A stretch of 52,989 nucleotides of DNA from Paracoccaceae bacterium (GTDB lineage Bacteria > Pseudomonadota > Alphaproteobacteria > Rhodobacterales > Rhodobacteraceae). Position numbers and translations under genes: made by a program. The stretch is from the NCBI GenBank assembly GCA_028285485.1, contig JANQPC010000081.1, positions 1 to 52,989 of the forward strand, in the 5' to 3' direction. Positions 52,926-52,989 of this stretch are shown here, one piece after another (the stretch's first letter is position 1; the number at the start of each line of letters is the position of its first letter). Below the pieces are notes generated by a model. That model saw only the letters and a list, made by a program, of their open reading frames with translations, ran no database searches and was not told the origin of the DNA.

Positions 52926-52989
52926 ATGCGCATGTTGCTCCTGGCGGGAACGCCGGAGGCCGTTCAGATTGCCCGGGCCCTGGCCCGTG
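52926..52989 (+). CDS. cobK: Probable precorrin-6A reductase, first 21 codons (truncated by window)
   Basis: Only the start is present, after the ribosome binding site GGGAGG. MRMLLLAGTPEA followed by an Ala-Leu-Ala helix matches the N-terminal nucleotide-binding strand and turn of CobK/CbiJ (usual form LLLGGTSEA). CobK reduces precorrin-6A in cobalamin synthesis, which would fit the B12-dependent NrdJ. The call rests on a short stretch. Confidence 0.5.
   Translation, partial: MRMLLLAGTPEAVQIARALAR

Noticed and set aside
1-52989. CRISPR arrays, insertion sequences, integrases or prophage genes
   Set aside because: None seen; the only regular repeat array is the three-copy 42-bp operator series, which has no conserved 25-40 bp repeat unit or cas genes.

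Overview
The window is a gene-dense, high-GC chromosomal segment of an alphaproteobacterium, most likely a member of the Rhodobacteraceae (Roseobacter/Rhodobacter group). Pointers are the B12-dependent class II ribonucleotide reductase, the short ProS without an editing insert, the HdaA-type DnaA paralogue, a complete Entner-Doudoroff pair (edd-eda), a double-CSD cold-shock protein coupled to a DUF192 gene, and two TRAP transporter operons. No phage, insertion sequence or CRISPR array is visible; almost everything is core chromosome plus transport accessory genes.

Layout. 1-9.5 kb: the end of a divergent polysaccharide deacetylase, then a minus-strand block (ppiD-like chaperone, trpE; aminotransferase; fabI-lysE-gpt), then plus-strand pdxH, cold-shock and DUF192 genes and a tRNA-Pro(UGG). 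9.6-14.1 kb: a 0.6 kb regulatory region (NrdR-like boxes, a DnaA box, hairpins) before nrdJ, which ends at a strong terminator. 14.1-19.7 kb: an ECF sigma factor, two secreted EF-hand proteins, and the acetolactate synthase genes ilvN and ilvB. ilvB is preceded by a complete attenuator: promoter, BCAA-codon leader peptide, antiterminator and terminator. 20-24.5 kb: a TakP-like TRAP operon with an unusually long large permease. 24.7-28.5 kb: aquaporin, Bpt leucyltransferase, RDD and DUF2852 membrane proteins, a free-standing YbaK-type deacylase and an NTF2-like protein. 28.5-33.5 kb: glnE, a small conserved gene and ppx. 33.7-38.5 kb: PIN-domain protein, RlmI-like methyltransferase, a 50-residue protein, then edd-eda behind a LacI-type operator. 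38.6-46 kb: perM-hdaA-ppk, proS-peroxiredoxin, and a YqaA/DsbB pair. 46.2-51.1 kb: a second TRAP operon containing a flavin monooxygenase and, in a 0.6 kb gap, a phased operator array. 51.4 kb to the end: an MFS transporter and the first codons of a probable cobK.

Themes. Branched-chain amino acid synthesis (ilvBN) sits beside a TRAP system of the 2-oxoacid/lactate class. Polyphosphate synthesis and breakdown genes (ppk, ppx) are both present but separated. Proline decoding is represented by tRNA-Pro, editing-deficient ProS and a separate deacylase. B12 appears in nrdJ and the probable cobK.

The most unusual non-coding structures are the three operators repeated at exactly 42 bp inside the second TRAP operon (48675-48782), the twin ATGTGAA-N5-TTTACAT sites upstream of the DUF2852 gene (27359-27435), the ilvB attenuator (19560-19719), and strong non-terminator hairpins directly after both TRAP binding-protein genes. 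All assignments were made by reading sequence and recalling family features; no database search was run.
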